Part shown: positions 24,759 through 33,149 of the stretch, piece by piece | Numbering within the stretch: position 1 is the stretch's first letter | How the letters are laid out: every line of letters starts with the position of its first letter | Assembly (NCBI GenBank): GCA_038214135.1 | Contig: JBBQSD010000028.1 | Coordinates: 1 to 55,565, forward strand | DNA from: JANLSE01 sp038214135 | GTDB lineage: Bacteria > Chloroflexota > Chloroflexia > Chloroflexales > Roseiflexaceae | Reading direction: 5' to 3' | Length of the DNA: 55,565 nt | Made by a program: the position numbers and the translations under genes | Notes under the pieces: model-generated | What the model was told of the DNA's origin: nothing | Database searches by the model: none | What the model saw: only the letters and a program-made list of their open reading frames with translations

Positions 24759-26015
24759 TCAGGATAAGATAGTGCCTGGCTCGATATTATTGCCCGCCAG
24801 CGCCCGTTCATAGACATCATAACGCTCGCCCTCGGCCTCATTTGGGTTCACAAACTTATAGAACAATGCATGATCCGGGTGTAGGCCAGCCAGCTTGCGG
24901 CGGCTGACGTTGATTGTGCCAGTTGGATCATGCCAGAGTACCTCGCCATCCTGAAGGAGGATATATTCACCAGCGTAGCGCTCAAACAGCTGCGGGTTAT
25001 CGCGGTAGAAGAGCGCCTGCTCACACATGGTACGCCGCCAGCTGCGGGTCGTCTCTGGTGAATCAGTCATCAGCGCATAGAAACTGCCTGCTGGCTGTGG
25101 CGCAACCTCGGATGTATAATCGATCTCGCTCAGGTCAACGGTGCCAAAACCACCCTCTGCTGCCACCAACAGCGGGTTGCGGTCGCGGTGGAATGGTGGC
25201 ACTGGCCAGTCGGCGCGCGGGTCGTGGCCCATCAGGTGCATCATGGCTGCATCAGTAGCAATCACATGGTCTCCGGCAATCAGCGCATTCACAATGCGGC
25301 CATCGGGCGGGCCGTGGGCGCTCCACTCCTGGCCAGCCTGGCCGACAAGCGCATCCACGATGTTAAGTGCTGGGTCAAGAATCCGACCGATATCTGCGAG
25401 CATGCCTGGCATACGCACCAGATGATGGTAATAGTGCCGCGGGCGGCCATGCGGCTCACCTGGCATCAGTCCGAACAGGTTCTTGAGGCAGCCAGTCACA
25501 CCCATGAATGCATGGTTTTTGATCGTTGCCACTGAGACAACCGCATCTGCATCAAGCAGTTCTTCCATCATGGTATAGTGCCCAAACATCAGGCCACCAG
25601 CGTGGGTCTGTGCCGTTCGATAGGGCGGCTGTGTGCCATCGACATACCGTACCCCAAACTCGCGCAAGATCGGGGCGATTGTGCATGTATTGGCCAGCGT
25701 TTCGCCTTCGTAGATCACATAGAAGCTGACATCAACACAGATAATCTCTGCTGATGTGCGCTCACGTAGCAGGCGCAGCGTCGCACGCACGATGCTGTCG
25801 CTCACGAGTTGCTGACGCTGCCCCGCAAGGAGAACAACACTCTGGCTGGCTTTATCCTGGTTGAACTTGATGGCAATGCGCTTGGCATGCCCAAGCCGCG
25901 ACCAAGCTCGCTCCAATGGGTCGGTGGCACGGCGTAGCGCCTGATATACCTGTTCATCAGTGGCACGGTGGTCACAATCAACGGTGCGAACCTGGTAGGC
26001 TGGTGCTGTTGGCAT
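24759..26015 (-). CDS. DUF362 domain-containing protein
   Basis: This 418-residue protein belongs to the DUF362 family (AKRIAIKFNQDKASQSVVLLAGQRQQLVSD, EIICVDVSFYVIYEGET, DADAVVSVATIKNHAFMGVTGCLKNLFGLMPG, LNIVDALVGQAGQEWSAHGPPDGRIVNALIAGDHVIATDAAMMHLMGHDP). The K-x-H-x(5)TGCLKN block is the family hallmark. Some members carry ferredoxin sites; here no C-x2-C-x2-C cluster is present. Function is unknown. AAGGA precedes the ATG. Convergent with the HD gene, 33 bases apart. Confidence 0.88.
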   Translation of the reverse strand: MPTAPAYQVRTVDCDHRATDEQVYQALRRATDPLERAWSRLGHAKRIAIKFNQDKASQSVVLLAGQRQQLVSDSIVRATLRLLRERTSAEIICVDVSFYVIYEGETLANTCTIAPILREFGVRYVDGTQPPYRTAQTHAGGLMFGHYTMMEELLDADAVVSVATIKNHAFMGVTGCLKNLFGLMPGEPHGRPRHYYHHLVRMPGMLADIGRILDPALNIVDALVGQAGQEWSAHGPPDGRIVNALIAGDHVIATDAAMMHLMGHDPRADWPVPPFHRDRNPLLVAAEGGFGTVDLSEIDYTSEVAPQPAGSFYALMTDSPETTRSWRRTMCEQALFYRDNPQLFERYAGEYILLQDGEVLWHDPTGTINVSRRKLAGLHPDHALFYKFVNPNEAEGERYDVYERALAGNNIEPGTILS

Positions 26016-26054
26016 ATGTTTTCCTTATCGCGATATGTTGAAACAGATGTGCAG

Positions 26055-26074
26055 GGACGCGATATATCGCGTCC
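26055..26074. repeat. Perfect 20-bp palindrome GGACGCGATATATCGCGTCC, copy 4
   Basis: A perfect palindrome with compensated changes on both arms relative to the 2835 and 18766 copies (G-C to A-T in both arms). Paired compensatory change suggests selection for pairing. It lies 39 bases upstream of the DUF362 start. Confidence 0.8.
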
Positions 26075-26241
26075 GTACACGCAGGCTCCCTATTACATAA
26101 AGATGGATGAAGTAGCAGGTTGACGATTCAAAATAATGTGAGTTATGATTCCTGCATAATAGTGTACAACATCCCGTATCCCATAGAGGCGCAACATCTT
26201 GCGTCTGAAGATATTACCCCTCAGCAGAAAGAAGGTCAAAC

Positions 26242-26559
26242 ATGGCACAGAAACGGCGTCGTCAGCGCCATGCCCGGCCCGGCGTTCCACAACCGGAGCA
26301 GCCCGTATCACACAACCCACGGCTCACCGAAGCCATCCTGGAAATCGTCGACACACAGCTGCGCGATGGGACGCCGCCGGAGACGATGCAGACGCTTGAT
26401 CGATTGGTGATGGCTGGCTACACACCTGAAGGAGCGCGGCAGCTGATTGCAAATGTGGTCGTTGCCGAAATCTTTGAGGTTATGGCACGCGGTGAGCCAT
26501 ACAAGCAGGAACGTTTCATTGCCGCGCTCCATCGGCTGCCGATTCTTCCATGGGAGTGA
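26242..26559 (+). CDS. DUF1841 family protein
   Basis: This small 105-residue protein has a basic N-terminus (AQKRRRQRHARPG), then NPRLTEAILEIVDTQLRDGTPPETMQTLDRLVMAGYTPEGARQLIANVVVAEIFEVMARGEPYKQERFIAALHRLPILPW. The HP-x-LHEAI-like and GYTPEGARQLI blocks are typical of DUF1841. Function is unknown. A GAAGG site precedes ATG 26242. The basic arm may touch nucleic acid (inference). Confidence 0.75.
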   Translation: MAQKRRRQRHARPGVPQPEQPVSHNPRLTEAILEIVDTQLRDGTPPETMQTLDRLVMAGYTPEGARQLIANVVVAEIFEVMARGEPYKQERFIAALHRLPILPWE

Positions 26560-26788
26560 ACCTGAAGAATGACTCCAATCCATTTGCTTATCTGATTTGG
26601 TATTCGCGAAGGCCTGTCCGGTCTTGTGCTTGTAGCGTATCACACCACGGACTCTGTAACATTCTGCTGTTGTGTTCGTATCATAGAATAATAGTTCATG
26701 CAACAAGTGCGAGTATGCGCAGTCAGGCGATCTGATGATTCGGATCTGAGTGTAGGCCGATTCTATCAGACGTCAAGGGGTAGATGCC

Positions 26789-27259
26789 ATGTCAACCGCA
26801 CAGGTATTCGATGGCCTGGTGCATATCCAGCTCCCAGATGGATGGTCATTGACAGCACTAGACGGCCAGCCTCCTGAGCAGTTCTACTGCAGCTATGATC
26901 TCCCCGATCAGCAGGGCGTGTTTGCACTATTGCTTCAGCCTGCCCCAGGGCAGGGTCCTATCGAGTTGCTCCGGTTTGAACAGAGCATGCAGGCGACTGT
27001 CACGATCATACACCAGACAACTGAGGAACTGCGCTATCGCTCGCACCGGCTTGTTCCATCTCATACTGATCAGAATCCGAGTAGCGGGCGTACTGAGCAT
27101 CGCGAGCAGATCAGTGAAGAACTGATTACCGCCCGATTCTGGATCGGCAGCACGCGCACGCTCCGAGCAAGCTATCGTGTTGTGCTGGATGCACCAGCCA
27201 AGCTGATCGCGCTGCTCGATACAACCATTGCGAGCGTTGAGCTACAGGGGGAATTATGA
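26789..27259 (+). CDS. DcrB/DUF1795-like small protein coupled to the metalloprotease
   Basis: The 156-residue soluble protein has VHIQLPDGWSLTALDG near the start, YDLPDQQGVFALLLQPAPGQGPIELLRFEQSMQATVTI in the middle, and FWIGSTRTLRASYRVVLDAPAKLIALLDTTIASVE at the end. The PDGW start and strand pattern suit the DcrB/DUF1795 (Mog1/PsbP-like) fold, which includes the Eag chaperones of type VI effectors; the match is by eye and not certain. Its stop overlaps the ATG of the downstream metalloprotease (ATGA), which supports a chaperone or immunity role for that product. AAGGGG precedes ATG 26789. Confidence 0.5.
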   Translation: MSTAQVFDGLVHIQLPDGWSLTALDGQPPEQFYCSYDLPDQQGVFALLLQPAPGQGPIELLRFEQSMQATVTIIHQTTEELRYRSHRLVPSHTDQNPSSGRTEHREQISEELITARFWIGSTRTLRASYRVVLDAPAKLIALLDTTIASVELQGEL

Positions 27260-28806
27260 GCCGTGAACGAATTGCACGAGTACTCCCCAAACCCCAGTTA
27301 CAGAGCGACCAAACCACACCGCATCCTGATGTCGAGCAGCGCTTTGGCACACTGGACATGCAAGCATTGCAGCGAACTGTCGGCAATCAGCAGGCACAAC
27401 GCACACTGCGGCGCATGCATAGCACAACGATTCAGCGTGTCAGCACACCGCCGACACAGGCCGATCAGGAGGCCGAGGCTGCCCAGACACAGACGCTGCT
27501 ACAGGCAGCGCATCGCGAGATGCTGAGCCATAGCGACCAGACGGTTCGCAATACTGCAAAACTCTTCCAGAGCAATGGCACCGTCCCGCAACGTATGGCC
27601 TATAGCCCGATGACGCTGCGCTCGGATAGCGCTGCGCTGGTTGCTGCTGGCACACTCTCAGCTGCCAGCGCTGCATTCTTCTTCTATGGAAACACGCAGA
27701 ATAATCAGCATCAATTTGGCCCATTCACCGGAGGCACGATCGACCGAACTGGCGCGTTGGAAACAATTCTTGTGCGTGGTCGCCTGGCAGATGGTACCTG
27801 GCAGACCCACGAGCAGATCATTGGTACATTCGTTCACGAGGCGAGTCACCTGCTAGTTGCCTCATATGGACAGCATCCCGGCACTACCACCGATGCATCG
27901 AGCTTTGATCGCTATAAGGACGAGTTTCGATCCTATTGGGTCGAACCATATGGCCATGCATGGAACAATGAGAAGGATGGCGATAAGAAGGCGCGTGCGA
28001 TCCGCACCTTTATGATCGCGAACTACCCGGATCTCCAGACTCCATATAATAACAATGCCGCCTTCAAAGCACAGGTCGATACTCACATGCGGCCGGATGG
28101 CTACAACCTGAGTAACAACCCGAACCTCGATTTGCTGTTCACCCTGATTGGTGGTGGCGTTGCAGGCATTGATCTGGCACTCTCGCATATTGTCACACAG
28201 ATGAACCCGACCGAGCGCGCCGAGGCGAATAATAGCCCCTTGATCAACCAACAGATTACTAAATACAAGGATGCTGATGCCGAGGCACGCGTACATAACG
28301 CCTTGCGTTTCCCACAAACCAACGAACTCGCACGTGAGCTCAACCCGGCTAACAGCCCGCGAATGAGTGCGCTGCTTGAGGCGATTGCCCTACGCGATGT
28401 CATGCGTATCAAGGAAAGCTTCGTTGCGCTCACATCGGCGGAGCGCGGCGAATTGGTGATGAACGAAGCTGTCATGCTGTTCGTCACCCGCCAGATTCCC
28501 GATAAGCGGCTGCGGGCCTGTATGTATGCCATGCTCACGACTGGCAATCTGCGGCAGTTCGTGGCAATGGACAACTTCATTAACGCCTGTATCGATGCGT
28601 GGGTAGTGCTGAATGGCGGTGATGAGCAGCCGCCAACAACGACGCCCGATTTCCTACGAACCGCATTGAAGGCCGTTGCGTATGAAGCCCGTCTATCGCT
28701 CTACAAGCTGGTCGAAGACGCTCGCCAACAGTATGTGGATGCCCTGCCTGCACCGATCAACCAGCGTGTCCTTGAAGCACTCCGCGAGGGTAACGAGCCG
28801 CGCTAG
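27256..28806 (+). CDS. LQRTVGNQ-motif HExxH metalloprotease (eCIS-cargo-like toxin/effector candidate)
   Basis: The 516-residue protein has no signal peptide. Residues 38-51 read LQRTVGNQQAQRTL, a motif at the start of many DUF4157-type and other proteins linked to extracellular contractile injection systems in Chloroflexota and actinobacteria. A zinc-protease motif HEASH is at 194-198 in IGTFVHEASHLLVASYG, and an acidic segment about 25 residues later (DEFRSYWVEPYG, Glu223 or Glu230) could give the third metal ligand as in gluzincins. The rest (300-516) is helical. It is coupled to the small protein upstream. No contractile-sheath genes are in this window. Target unknown. Confidence 0.65.
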   Translation: MSRERIARVLPKPQLQSDQTTPHPDVEQRFGTLDMQALQRTVGNQQAQRTLRRMHSTTIQRVSTPPTQADQEAEAAQTQTLLQAAHREMLSHSDQTVRNTAKLFQSNGTVPQRMAYSPMTLRSDSAALVAAGTLSAASAAFFFYGNTQNNQHQFGPFTGGTIDRTGALETILVRGRLADGTWQTHEQIIGTFVHEASHLLVASYGQHPGTTTDASSFDRYKDEFRSYWVEPYGHAWNNEKDGDKKARAIRTFMIANYPDLQTPYNNNAAFKAQVDTHMRPDGYNLSNNPNLDLLFTLIGGGVAGIDLALSHIVTQMNPTERAEANNSPLINQQITKYKDADAEARVHNALRFPQTNELARELNPANSPRMSALLEAIALRDVMRIKESFVALTSAERGELVMNEAVMLFVTRQIPDKRLRACMYAMLTTGNLRQFVAMDNFINACIDAWVVLNGGDEQPPTTTPDFLRTALKAVAYEARLSLYKLVEDARQQYVDALPAPINQRVLEALREGNEPR

Positions 28807-28848
28807 CATGCCTGGAATCCGCAGGCTGATCGGTGCATCGTCCCCTTG

Positions 28849-28868
28849 CCGCAGGCTAAAGCCTGCGG
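28849..28868. repeat. Palindromic repeat CCGCAGGC-TAAA-GCCTGCGG, copy 1
   Basis: Eight-base perfect arms around TAAA. Other copies: 32725-32744 (TTCA) and 44291-44310 (TTCA). A half copy, ATCCGCAGGCTGA, lies at 28818-28830. It sits between the metalloprotease and the convergent kinase gene and could also act as a terminator. Confidence 0.7.
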
Positions 28869-28941
28869 ATGGAGAGGCCGGATATTCGTCAATATCCATC
28901 AGCTCGCGGCGTGTCAGCGAACAACGCACACGATCAGCATT

Positions 28942-31011
28942 CTATATGTCGTGATCAAACGGCGCTACTACCCCAGGCCGATTCACCATACTCATTGGTA
29001 GGGTCACTATAAAGGTTGAACCAACATTCGGTGTACTCTCGACGATAATCTGGCCGTCGAGCAGCACACACAATTGTTTACAGAGTGCGAGCCCTAAACC
29101 TGTGCCACCATACCGGCGTGTCGTCGAGGTGTCGGCCTGGGTGAATGGCTGAAACAAGCGTTCAACCTGATCTGCACGTATGCCGATACCGGTATCGCTG
29201 AGACTAAAGCGCACCCACTGACCGTCTGCACGCTGCTCCTGCTCGACGCGCAGCACAATCGTACCATCCTGTGTGAATTTGGCGGCGTTGCTCATGAGGT
29301 TCAGAAGCACCTGCCGTACTTTCATTGCATCGGTTTGCATGATCCCTAATGTGTCGGCAGCCACAAGTGTGAAGCGATTACCATTCTTAGCGAACAGTGG
29401 TTTGGTGGTCGACACCACAGTATCGATCAGATCCCGAAGGCTGACGTTATCGATATGCAGCACTGCCTTGCCCGCCTCGATCTTGGAAATATCAAGCACA
29501 TTATTAATCAGTGTCAGCAAGTGTTGGCCAGATGTCCAAATATGCTCAATATCGCTCGTCAGATCTGTATAGCCAGCCTGACCAACCTGCATCTGCAGCA
29601 GTTCCGTAAAGCCGAGAATTGCAGTCAAGGGCGTTCGCAGTTCGTGGCTCATCATCGCCAGAAATGCACTCTTGGACTGATTTGCTTCTTCGGCCAACAG
29701 TTTGGCAGTCTGCAATGCCATCTCGGTTTGTTTTCTTATCGTGATATCACGTACGATCAGCAGTGTCATCTCATTGTGTTCATGCTGCAACGGAACGGCG
29801 AGGTGTTCGACATTGATGAGTTCACCATGCTGTTGCACAAACTGATCCTCACGCCACTGCTGGGTGTATTGATCATCATTAATAGGTGCGAGGTCAGAAG
29901 GATGTGGGGCGAACTGTGTGAGTTGCATACCCACACAGGCATCAAGGGGCACACCGCCAAGGAGTGTCGCGCCGGCAGGATTGCAGAAATGGATCATGGT
30001 TCCATCGTGGACGATAATGGGTTCCGGCATCGTATCGACTAAGCGGCGGAAACGCACGTCGCTTGCGTGCAAACGCAAGATAAAACGATCAAGCAGCACT
30101 GCGCCGATGGTACTGAGCAGCAGCCCAACGAACAGGAGTGAAAGTCCGAAGTAGCGAATGGCCAACTGCCCACGGCTGAACACATCCCGTGCATCGCTGA
30201 TCTGCAAGAGGAACGCTGGTTGTCCTGTGATATCATTGTGTACTTCAGCCGTAAGCATCTGCTTGTCGTTGAGCGGATAGACGACGGTTGGCTGTTGGGC
30301 GGTGATTCTTGCACGCAACTCTGCAACCAGGGGTGGCAGTGTGCCAGTATCGAGTCGCTGGCTGGTAAGAGTCAAACGAGTGGTTTCTGCCATCTCTGCA
30401 ATCATCTGCTCATCCAGCTTGCGGCCAAGAATGAGCGTGCCATGGGCTGGCCCAATCGACATACTTGTAAGAATCGGGCGAGCGCTGATCAGCATTGGGC
30501 CTTGCGGGAGCATGAGTACGCCTGAATGGGCACTGTTCAGATTTGGAAGATCTAGCAGCATATTGCTTGGAGGTGCCAATATGCCGAGCAGGGCGGGGAC
30601 GGGTTCGGCCTGGCTAGTGTTGAGATCAAATGCCTTCGCAAAAACCACGGTATGGTTGGTATTGACGAAGATTACCAGGCTCAAGCGATTGGAAGCGAAG
30701 GTCTCATCGGAGAGATTGCTTGCGATATACTCCGGTAGTTTGCCAGCAACAAAGGCATAGCTGTCGTCCCAAGCAGCATAGTCATGATTGGTACGGCTGA
30801 GAGTCTCGATCTCGTCATCGAGCGCGTTGATGGCGCGCTCCATATCGCGACGAGCACTCTGCTCCTCAAGATCGCGGAAGCTTTGCCGGATCATTGTGGA
30901 AGAGGTTGCAAAAACCAGCACAAGCAGGAGCAGGCAAGAGGCGAATACGGTCGTCAATGTCGTTATGCGCGATGAGATAGCAGATGATTGCACCGTGCGC
31001 CTCCGTCTCAT
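28942..31011 (-). CDS. Membrane CHASE4-PAS sensor histidine kinase
   Basis: This 689-residue kinase has TM1 at about 18-37 (TTVFASCLLLLVLVFA), a periplasmic CHASE4 domain at about 40-275 (MERAINALDDEIETLSRTNHDYAAWDDSY is the hallmark), TM2 at about 286-308, a PAS domain (FRRLVDTMPEPIIVHDG), HisKA with His456 (MMSHELRTPLTAIL) and HATPase_c (LLNLMSNAAKF, SDTGIGI, RYGGTGLGLAL). It would sense an external cue. ATG 31011 gives a normal short cytosolic N-tail; the 80 extra codons of the open frame are not family-like. No response regulator lies next to it. Confidence 0.9.
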   Translation of the reverse strand: MRRRRTVQSSAISSRITTLTTVFASCLLLLVLVFATSSTMIRQSFRDLEEQSARRDMERAINALDDEIETLSRTNHDYAAWDDSYAFVAGKLPEYIASNLSDETFASNRLSLVIFVNTNHTVVFAKAFDLNTSQAEPVPALLGILAPPSNMLLDLPNLNSAHSGVLMLPQGPMLISARPILTSMSIGPAHGTLILGRKLDEQMIAEMAETTRLTLTSQRLDTGTLPPLVAELRARITAQQPTVVYPLNDKQMLTAEVHNDITGQPAFLLQISDARDVFSRGQLAIRYFGLSLLFVGLLLSTIGAVLLDRFILRLHASDVRFRRLVDTMPEPIIVHDGTMIHFCNPAGATLLGGVPLDACVGMQLTQFAPHPSDLAPINDDQYTQQWREDQFVQQHGELINVEHLAVPLQHEHNEMTLLIVRDITIRKQTEMALQTAKLLAEEANQSKSAFLAMMSHELRTPLTAILGFTELLQMQVGQAGYTDLTSDIEHIWTSGQHLLTLINNVLDISKIEAGKAVLHIDNVSLRDLIDTVVSTTKPLFAKNGNRFTLVAADTLGIMQTDAMKVRQVLLNLMSNAAKFTQDGTIVLRVEQEQRADGQWVRFSLSDTGIGIRADQVERLFQPFTQADTSTTRRYGGTGLGLALCKQLCVLLDGQIIVESTPNVGSTFIVTLPMSMVNRPGVVAPFDHDI

Positions 31012-31148
31012 GATACCGTATATGAAAGCGCTCAATTGTTTGGCTCCAAGTACTCGTACCGATGATTCGGTAGAGGTAAAGTATAGCACTGTGACATCAC
31101 AGCACTCATATGAGTAAAATCCATAACGCACTATAACCAATATGGAGT

Positions 31149-31167
31149 GCGCAAGCCATGCTTGCGC
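31149..31167. repeat. Inverted repeat GCGCAAGC-CAT-GCTTGCGC
   Basis: An 8-bp perfect stem, with a wider match of GGAGT...ACTCC around it. It lies between the divergent kinase and nucleotidyltransferase genes. It may be another dispersed element or part of the promoter region. Confidence 0.45.
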
Positions 31168-31225
31168 GGCAGCATGGTTGCTACTCCATGCAACGCATAC
31201 AATCAGCAAAAAGGCACCAACCTCT

Positions 31226-31771
31226 ATGATCGAGCCAAACCATCGGCTCATACTTCAACAGATTGATGAGATCCTGCGCCGAAATCCTGTGGTGCATGCA
31301 CTGCTACTTGTTGGCTCAGTTGCCCGGGCGGCAGCAGATCGCTGGAGCGATCTAGATGTCATCGTCGTCGTTGCCGATGATCAGATGGTTGCCTTCACTC
31401 CGGCTACACTGTGGATTACAGCACTCGGCAAGATACTGGCTGTCGAACAGTATCCTGGTGCTGGCCGAGCGACGACGCGAGCATGGCTTACCAGCGGTCG
31501 CGTTGATGTGGTTGTGGCGACTGAGAGTTGTTTCGGGCAGGAGGATGACTGGCCATTGTGGAATGGAGTCGTAGTATGCTTCTCGCGCTCACCAATCGTT
31601 AATCGGGTTATCGCGCATTCGCAGCAGCGCCCGGCATTGCAATTGCTGATATCAGAAGATTTTGATTCGCTCGCCAACCAGTTCTGGTTTCATTCGCTGA
31701 TGGCGCTTACCAAAGTTGTCCGCGGCCATACTCAACCAGCTTGGCAACTTCCCAGCACGAGATGGCGCTGA
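31226..31771 (+). pseudogene. Nucleotidyltransferase-fold protein (aminoglycoside-adenylyltransferase-like), 3'-truncated
   Basis: The polymerase-beta-type nucleotidyltransferase domain is intact: LLLVGSVARAAADRWSDLDVIVVV, with Gly30-Ser31 and metal ligands Asp42 and Asp44, then RVDVVVATESCF. Homology runs to NQFWFHSLMALTKVVRGH (about 31731), after which a short unrelated tail follows. Related proteins continue with a helical C-terminal domain, which is lost here. At this point the convergent adenosine deaminase fragment begins. Such enzymes transfer AMP to small molecules; activity without the helical domain is doubtful. No clear ribosome site precedes ATG 31226. Confidence 0.7.
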
Positions 31772-32248
31772 TTCCAAGCCCAGCGCTCTCGCTATCCTGA
31801 ATATTGCTTCAGCTCGCAGCCTGGGAAACTGTGCCTGTACGCGGCGTTCAGCCTCACAAAACAACGCCATGAAATCTGGCTTCTCGATAGTTGCCGGACC
31901 GAACAGCACCTCGATCAACACTGCACCATCTGCAGCACCTTCTGCTAGTAGATGCATAATGCGTGCGATAATATACTCGGGATCGGTGTCGAGCACATCA
32001 ATAGTTGCTCGGTCAAATGTCCGGTTGTCATCAAGGCGCTGCAAGCGCGGCATGCCTGGCGGTGTCGTCGCCAGCAGATCTGCAATCCATGGGCGATGAT
32101 CGATCAGTGGCTGGCCGTGCTGTTTGGCGAGGATCTGCTCCAATCGGGCAGCAGTCTCCGCATGTATATGGATGTCGGCCTTGGGTAGCGCAGCAATATG
32201 CGCTGAAATAGGCACATCTGCAAGTGGTGAGAGCATCAGTTTATTCAT
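31652..32248 (-). pseudogene. Adenosine deaminase-like hydrolase, 3'-truncated
   Basis: The start ISAHIAALPKADIHIHAETAARLEQILA is the adenosine-deaminase N-terminus with zinc ligands His27 and His29. Homology continues through IIARIMHLLAEGAADGAVLIEVLFGPA to about KLPSW (31740). The remaining residues are antisense to the nucleotidyltransferase, so the catalytic C-terminal two thirds (HxxE, later His and Asp ligands) are absent. ATG 32248 has AGGAG upstream and overlaps the stop of the preceding gene, so it was the second gene of an operon. Confidence 0.75.
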
Positions 32249-32540
32249 GCAGTTGCTCCTGTAACATCTGTTGCAGTTCTGGAAGCAGTGTGTCGATCCA
32301 CGGTGCCCGACGACCATGCTGGATACTAAACCAAACTTGCCTTGCGTGCGGCCAAAAGGTCAGCTCAAGTGTGCCAGAATTGCGACCCGATTGTATATGC
32401 CAATGGATGCAGCCGGGATACTGCTTGAGTGTGCTCTTCATGGTGATGCACAGATTAGCATCAATTAGCACTGCTTCTATCGTCTCTGTTACCATTGCTG
32501 TGGATGCACGGCTGGGCAGTACGATGGGATACATTATCAT
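32241..32540 (-). CDS. Small conserved-looking hypothetical protein
   Basis: This 99-residue protein (start ATGATAATG region) has a compact fold by composition: AMVTETIEAVLIDANLCITMKSTLKQYPGCIHWHIQ..., GTLELTFWPHARQVWFSIQHGRRAPWI and a C-terminal helix LLPELQQMLQEQL. I do not recognise the family. It overlaps the adenosine-deaminase fragment start by 8 bases, so the two formed an operon; a role tied to that enzyme is only a guess. Confidence 0.5.
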   Translation of the reverse strand: MIMYPIVLPSRASTAMVTETIEAVLIDANLCITMKSTLKQYPGCIHWHIQSGRNSGTLELTFWPHARQVWFSIQHGRRAPWIDTLLPELQQMLQEQLHE

Positions 32541-32567
32541 GCGCTGCTCCCATACGCCGCTATACCA

Positions 32568-32725
32568 TTATTCATCATGCTCGGCCACAATCCGTGCCAT
32601 ATCAACCAGGCTCGTTTTCCCGGCCATCCATGCCTGTACAATCGGTCGTTGATCAAAAATATGCTGCTGAATGATGACACGCCACAGGCTGAATCCACGT
32701 GGCTCTGGGTTCGTCCTGCCTTTGC
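32568..32725 (-). pseudogene. C-terminal remnant of an unknown protein beside a palindromic repeat
   Basis: One minus frame reads TNPEPRGFSLWRVIIQQHIFDQRPIVQAWMAGKTSLVDMARIVAEHDE and stops at 32568. It is clearly protein-like but lacks a start. Immediately upstream is the palindrome 32725-32744. On its far side another frame reads MKIEEIIGKPDEGPF (from 32791), which may be the N-terminus of the same gene shifted by the repeat. Family not recognised. Confidence 0.45.
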
Positions 32726-32744
32726 CGCAGGCTTCAGCCTGCGG
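32725..32744. repeat. Palindromic repeat CCGCAGGC-TTCA-GCCTGCGG, copy 2
   Basis: Eight-base perfect arms around TTCA, identical to the copy at 44291-44310. It lies between two protein-like fragments in different frames, so it may have entered or replaced part of a gene. Confidence 0.7.
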
Positions 32745-32966
32745 ATGAAAGGGCCCTCATCAGGCTTCCCGATGATTTCCTCGATCTTCATCACGCTGTG
32801 GTGTGCAGGCGAGCCACACAGAGAGATCATACCGGCACTTGCTCCCCATCGTGCTCACGATACTGCGAGACCGTCCCAACTGGTGTTACACCGCCAAGCT
32901 TCAAACACCAAGCGCACCATTATGGCGAAACACTCAAGGCTGCGGGAGGCGCTATAGTGGACGAAT

Positions 32967-33149
32967 GTCGCAACGCATACTGGCTCGTATATGGGTATCG
33001 CGCCAACGCATCGTGCGATTCAATTCTCGGGAATCGCTATCGACCAGATTGTGAATGGTAAAATTGTACCAATGTGGATCGAAAGCGATCTAATTGGGCT
33101 CCTCCAGCAACTTGGACGCGACCCGGAGCAGCCGCTCAATGAATCATAG
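32967..33149 (+). pseudogene. Ester cyclase (SnoaL-like) C-terminal remnant
   Basis: The frame reads VATHTGSYMGIAPTHRAIQFSGIAIDQIVNGKIVPMWIESDLIGLLQQLG and stops at 33147-33149. This is the second half of a SnoaL-like ester cyclase (HTG-x-F-MGI-PPTGK, FSGI-x-IDRI-x-GKIV-x-W-x-E-D-GLMQQLG in the family). The N-terminal half (DR-x-VAEGD) is missing. Upstream bases 32831-32966 have no recognisable match. It abuts the 3' end of the hydrolase pseudogene on the other strand. Confidence 0.65.

Noticed and set aside
27862..28580. Antisense ORFs across the metalloprotease
   Set aside because: They are shadows of the HExxH gene, without ribosome sites or recognisable domains.
28942..31251. Longer start for the CHASE4 histidine kinase at 31251
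   Set aside because: The 80 extra residues have no family-like features and run through the AT-rich and palindromic region at 31149-31167; ATG 31011 gives a normal N-terminus.
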